DNA of 64,000 nucleotides, from the NCBI RefSeq assembly GCF_001425355.1, contig NZ_LMQN01000002.1, forward strand, positions 53,100 through 117,099, read 5' to 3'. Position 1 is the first letter of the stretch. Every line of letters starts with the position of its first letter. A model generated the notes under the pieces. The model searched no databases, was not told the DNA's origin, and saw only the letters and a list, made by a program, of their open reading frames with translations. The position numbers were made by a program, and so were the translations under genes. Of this stretch, positions 61,888 to 64,000 are shown one piece after another. Source of the stretch: Chryseobacterium sp. Leaf405 (lineage in GTDB: Bacteria; Bacteroidota; Bacteroidia; Flavobacteriales; Weeksellaceae).

Positions 61888-63416
61888 TTTATCTCAATTT
61901 TAGTTAACCAAATTACTTTTAAGAGATCAAGTTCAGATATTATTGTTCTTGGTATATCATAGTAACGTTGGTAATATTTCATTAAATCTATTTCTCCAGT
62001 TTCAGGAATATCTGGCGCATCTTCATCAGTGTTTTGACTAATTAAGTTTAATCCAGTAGTCGTACTCTTATGACTTTTAGAATAAATGCTACCACCATAC
62101 GTTAGTAATATTTCATGTCCAATCTCATGGGCAGATACCATCTTATAGTCTTCAAGCAGTGGAGATAAATTTGATAAAACATTTTTTTTCTCAACTTTGT
62201 TTTCACTTCTATAATACCATCCTTTGAGATGATAAAAGTTTGACTTAGGGTCGCTTCTTTTCCAATCGGCATTGTACAAATATCCTTCATAAAAAAATAG
62301 TATTCTTGATGCTTCGAAATTTCTTGATCTTCCTTCTTCGCAGTTGGTTTGATAAATTATTTTTGGTGCTGCTAAACCTTCATTATTTACTTTTGCATCA
62401 ACATATACCTCATACATATCGGAAAGAATATTTATTGCCTTTCCGATATTTTTAGAATTTCTAGACCAAAACTGATTAATTCCCAGTAATGTTAAATCCT
62501 CTAATTCCTTATATGTTCTTTTCCTCTTAGTGATTGGTGGCATATTATAATAGGCTAAAGCTTCTTTAGATATTTTATCCCACGGACATTTAGTTTCCCA
62601 TTTGGTTTCATCTCTACCACCCACGAGATGTGTAGTACATTGTAATCCTTCTTCACCACCATCTTTTAAATTTACCCGTAAGGTAGTGTCTATTCTTTTG
62701 CTTTTTTTATCAATCTTTACATCAACCCAGTCTACTTCACTATATTTGGTGGAAAATTCAACTTCCTTTATTTTTTCTTTGCCATTTTTTTTAGCTATTA
62801 TCTGGGCTTTAAATCTTTTGTTATCAAACTTTGCGCTGTCATAAATATCATTTTCATCAAAACCATCCCAAAAAATCATATAACTACCTATTTTAGTATA
62901 ATCTGTAGGAGGTATATTATAAGGATTAAAAATACGATCTAAATCCGGCACTTTTTTGGGCTGTAGTGGATCTGGGATTGGTGTGCCTTTCACAATGCTT
63001 TCTGCTAATAAAGGAATTTTTTTCGATGGAATTACAAGTTCAGGCAAATTCATGGCAGCGTATAAAACAGTACTATCTTCAGTTAAAATCTTAAATTCTA
63101 AACTATCTACATTACTCAGCGTTAATGAGTAATCGAAAACAAAATGAGGATTTTCATATTTGCCTTTAAAATCTAATATTCCAAAAGGAACAACGGTAGA
63201 ATATTCTTTGTCTTTTCGTAAGGAAAATGTAATTTCGAAATCCTCATTAACATCACTTCCTTTTCTTTCAAAATTTCCATGAATTACACCATTGTCATTA
63301 CCTTTTTCTCTAACTTCTAATAAAGCATTTGAAACAATATTTCCTTCAGCAGACATATTATGTTCACCTTGACTAATCTTGATATACTTTCCCTGTACAA
63401 TTCGTGTTCTGGACAT
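61884..63416 (-). CDS. Putative T6SS effector with C-terminal HEIGH zinc-metallopeptidase motif
   Basis: The 510-aa protein begins 2 bp after the Vgr-family gene. The N-terminus (MSRTRIVQGKYIKISQGEHN, SAEGNIVSNALLEVREKG) resembles leader regions of Bacteroidota T6SS cargo proteins, as I recall them. A middle beta-rich segment (VPDLDRIFNPYNIPPT, MIFWDGFDENDIYDS) may be a linker or PAAR-less delivery part. The C-terminal 170 residues carry HEIGHE (His430, Glu431, His434), the zinc-binding and catalytic motif, in KMVSAHEIGHEILLTYGG, with acidic residues in GEIDLM as possible third-ligand context. It has no signal peptide. It overlaps the immunity lipoprotein gene by 4 bp. The target in the recipient cell is unknown. 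Confidence 0.75.
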   Translation of the reverse strand: MSRTRIVQGKYIKISQGEHNMSAEGNIVSNALLEVREKGNDNGVIHGNFERKGSDVNEDFEITFSLRKDKEYSTVVPFGILDFKGKYENPHFVFDYSLTLSNVDSLEFKILTEDSTVLYAAMNLPELVIPSKKIPLLAESIVKGTPIPDPLQPKKVPDLDRIFNPYNIPPTDYTKIGSYMIFWDGFDENDIYDSAKFDNKRFKAQIIAKKNGKEKIKEVEFSTKYSEVDWVDVKIDKKSKRIDTTLRVNLKDGGEEGLQCTTHLVGGRDETKWETKCPWDKISKEALAYYNMPPITKRKRTYKELEDLTLLGINQFWSRNSKNIGKAINILSDMYEVYVDAKVNNEGLAAPKIIYQTNCEEGRSRNFEASRILFFYEGYLYNADWKRSDPKSNFYHLKGWYYRSENKVEKKNVLSNLSPLLEDYKMVSAHEIGHEILLTYGGSIYSKSHKSTTTGLNLISQNTDEDAPDIPETGEIDLMKYYQRYYDIPRTIISELDLLKVIWLTKIEIK

Positions 63417-63418
63417 AA

Positions 63419-64000
63419 TTAATGACTTTTACTTTTTTCACCACTGTTATTTTTCACTTCTAATTGTGCATTTTTGTTAATACTTTTATTAGAACTTAAT
63501 TCCATATCTTCATGAGATATTTCGTTGCGATTTTGTTTCGTTTCACTATGCACATCCCCTTCAATCACTTCCGTCAGTTTTCCTGTGATAAACAGACTCG
63601 CATCACCCACAACAGAAGTCATTTTCATCATGCCCACGCTTTCTGTGTTGTTCATTCCGATGCTGTCAGATTTATTCATTCCTACAGTTGTTGTCATATT
63701 CTGCCCTACATTAATATTCAAATTCTGTCCGGCAGTAAAAGTAATGTCATTCGGCGCATTCACATTAATATTCCCCTGTCCATCCATCAGATACGTATTT
63801 CCGCTCGGGTCTTCAATAAAAACAGAACCTTCCGCATCATCCAGAATTATCTTCGTTCCCGATCTTGTATGAATTACCTTCTTGTCATTTCCCTCCGTAT
63901 GATACCCACTCGTTTCCTTTCCATTGTAATGCGTTCCCATCACAAAAGGCTTTTCGGCATTGTTGGATTCAAAACCAACCAACACTTCTTCACTGATTTC
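63419..64000 (-). CDS. T6SS Vgr-family spike protein (TssI/VgrG), C-terminal part, cut by window edge
   Basis: The frame is open to the window end (EISEEVLVGFE is the first visible stretch), so the start lies outside. EVLVGFESNNAEKPFVMG and VIHTRSGTKIILDDAEGSV are the end of the gp5-like OB domain. FIEDPSGNTYLMDGQGNI and the repeats TTTVGMNKSDSIGMNNTESVGM (cut to GMNKSDSIGMN) are the needle-like beta-helix. Vgr proteins tip the T6SS spike and carry cargo into target cells. The Ser/Lys/Asn-rich tail ends 2 bp before the effector gene, so this is the probable carrier of that effector. Confidence 0.85.
   Translation of the reverse strand, partial: EISEEVLVGFESNNAEKPFVMGTHYNGKETSGYHTEGNDKKVIHTRSGTKIILDDAEGSVFIEDPSGNTYLMDGQGNINVNAPNDITFTAGQNLNINVGQNMTTTVGMNKSDSIGMNNTESVGMMKMTSVVGDASLFITGKLTEVIEGDVHSETKQNRNEISHEDMELSSNKSINKNAQLEVKNNSGEKSKSH

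Noticed and set aside
1..64000. CRISPR arrays, tRNA/rRNA genes, insertion sequences, attachment sites or a replication origin
   Set aside because: No regularly spaced direct repeats, no tRNA cloverleaf or rRNA sequence, and no transposase or integrase gene were found.

Overview
The window looks like chromosome from a Bacteroidota member of class Flavobacteriia, most likely Chryseobacterium or a close relative. The evidence is the low GC content, a SusC/SusD pair, DUF4249 next to a TonB receptor, lipoproteins with relaxed lipoboxes, TAnnTTTG-type promoter boxes, and dispersed palindromic repeats of the kind common in that group. The genus is an inference from gene style, not from a database search.

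Layout. (1) 1-5.7 kb: very AT-rich end of a surface-polysaccharide cluster (GT2, Wzy-like polymerase, GT4, beta-helix lipoprotein, second GT4). (2) 5.9-7.0 kb: two unassigned genes, divergently transcribed. (3) 7.5-20.8 kb, + strand: a rhamnogalacturonan-I depolymerisation operon (GH28, GH2, CE12-type esterase, GH106, DUF4350-like protein, PL11, second CE12-type esterase, GH105). (4) 21.1-34.2 kb, + strand: RhaT-type rhamnose permease, SusC/SusD, then rhamnose catabolism (aldolase/dehydrogenase fusion, isomerase, FGGY kinase, FMN L-lactate dehydrogenase). (5) 34.3-44.0 kb, - strand: a DUF4440 protein, a GntR-type regulator with a sugar-binding domain, two large six-hairpin proteins (one DUF4450-like) and a canonical GH28. 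(6) 45.0-48.7 kb: gnd-zwf-pgl, the oxidative pentose phosphate operon. (7) 48.9-56.8 kb: a VOC protein, a 515-aa protein of unclear role, and a small gene paired with a 1678-aa DUF4132 protein. (8) 57.1-60.2 kb: TonB receptor plus DUF4249 lipoprotein. (9) 60.3-64.0 kb, - strand: a type VI secretion (T6SS) cargo module running off the window edge.

Regions 3-5 form one pectin/rhamnose utilisation locus. Secreted enzymes would deacetylate and cleave RG-I and release rhamnose. SusC/SusD and RhaT would import products. Isomerase, kinase, aldolase/dehydrogenase and lactate dehydrogenase would carry rhamnose to DHAP and pyruvate. Four of its promoters carry a GATGC-centred motif placed exactly 24 bp upstream of a TAnnTTTN box, which points to one regulon.

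The most novel-looking element is region 9. A Vgr-family spike protein is followed 2 bp later by a 510-aa putative effector with a C-terminal HEIGH zinc-peptidase motif. That gene overlaps (ATGA) a lipoprotein that is probably its immunity protein. Next comes a decayed second effector tip, still in frame with an ATGA overlap to a second lipoprotein. A 14-codon remnant of a third effector end then precedes a third lipoprotein. This reads as a record of repeated effector-tip replacement with retained immunity genes.
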